Positions 63,481 through 64,000 of a stretch of DNA of 64,000 bases are shown in pieces; position 1 is the first letter of the stretch, and each line of letters begins with the position of its first letter. Source of the DNA: Echinometra lucunter (taxonomy: Eukaryota > Echinodermata > Echinoidea > Camarodonta > Echinometridae); contig CM057156.1 of NCBI GenBank assembly GCA_029962745.1, positions 25,285,502 to 25,349,501 of the forward strand, read 5' to 3'. Below the pieces are notes generated by a model. That model was not told where the DNA came from. It saw only the letters and a program-made list of their open reading frames with translations, and made no database searches. A program made the translations under genes and the position numbers.

Positions 63481-63947
63481 TTTGTTCTTTTTTTTCTTTG
63501 TCCGAATATTTTTTTTCGGAGGTGATATTTCATTTGGCATTTATTTCTTGTTGCAAGGTTTGTATCTTGTAAATATGTTTTTTACATTTTTTTTATTATT
63601 TTACTTTACTTTGGCTTTGTGTTATTGGTCATTTGAAATTTTTTCATAAGTTTTTAATTGTGCAGATAGGACCTTTAGAATACCAGAGCCTAACATGGCC
63701 TATAAAGTGCGTAAGAGTTTAGCGTTTATAATGCACCATGTCGAGGGCGTAGTCCTGAAACGGACTGTTAGGTACATGGTGCATTCGCAAACTCTTTGCT
63801 CATTTTAATTGTTCCACCATGCATGCAAACCGTCAAAGCTAGACCAGTCAGTGCCGCTACTTTTGTTAGTAGTGGTACCCAGTATACCGCAGGCTGAAAA
63901 TAGACAACTTTAAATAATTGTTTCACTTGCTGTCATTGATCACTTGA
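63481..63947 (+). other. 3' flank of the minisatellite, nothing recognised
   Basis: T-rich DNA, then a stretch with the near-palindrome CACCATGTCGAGGGC and TAGGTACATGGTG (63733-63780). No gene. Confidence 0.4.
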
Positions 63948-64000
63948 ACCAATATGTATCATTCTCATCGTTTGGTCTTTGAAATTGTGAAGTTCTCTTT

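Larger units (their letters stand above)
61939..64000 (+). repeat. Tandem duplication, unit B (runs off the window)
   Basis: Second copy of the 60590-61935 unit with a much longer minisatellite. The closing block CCAATATGTATCATTCTCAT returns at 63951, so the unit probably ends just outside the window. Confidence 0.88.

Overview
This is a eukaryotic, almost certainly marine invertebrate deuterostome window. An echinoid (sea urchin) is the best guess. The reasons are a 15-bp-repeat foldback transposon of the type described from sea urchins as TU elements, many inverted-repeat MITEs, CR1/L2-type LINEs with a partner SINE, and very frequent poly(G)/poly(C) tracts. No bacterial gene organisation is present. 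Coding density is low: two host genes plus the remains of retrotransposons.

Layout. (1) 524-1624 (-): an intronless drug/metabolite-transporter-fold gene of the SLC35G type. (2) 1.7-9.5 kb: MITEs (2419-2957, 4193-4749), a piggyBac-like fragment (3123), CT-rich DNA, a 63-bp tandem repeat (5970) and a satellite built on an imperfect GAGCGAGC palindrome (7340-8712). (3) 9.6-12.6 kb (-): a dead CR1-like LINE split by a 646-bp insertion with a degenerate target duplication. (4) 13-25.9 kb: dispersed repeats, more of the GAGCGAGC satellite, several MITEs, a ~190-bp tandem repeat and a 275-bp tandem duplication. (5) 25,995-59,837 (+): a split gene that I assembled by hand from splice sites and reading phase. 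Seventeen exons join without a phase conflict into 554 codons plus a stop, and the product is a STRA6-family multi-pass retinoid transporter/receptor. Its first coding exon(s) were not found. (6) 59.8-64 kb: downstream of the stop, a MITE followed by a ~1.35-kb tandem duplication whose internal 64-bp minisatellite has expanded differently in each copy.

The STRA6-like gene spans about 34 kb for 1.67 kb of coding sequence because its introns are full of mobile DNA. Intron 3 alone holds a 1.45-kb inverted-repeat element, a direct duplication and a LINE. A tRNA-derived SINE has inserted inside that LINE, and a TU-like foldback element sits in its 3' UTR with an exact 8-bp target duplication. Introns 1 and 6 carry several-hundred-bp (CTA/CTG)n arrays in the same orientation.

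The most interesting items are the STRA6-like gene in an animal group where its vertebrate ligand RBP4 is not expected, the TU-like foldback, the shared 3' tail of a LINE and a SINE, the inactivated tandem copies of exon 2 with broken donor sites, the tRNA-like foldback at 54 kb, and the satellite that recurs beside the same pyrimidine-rich module.
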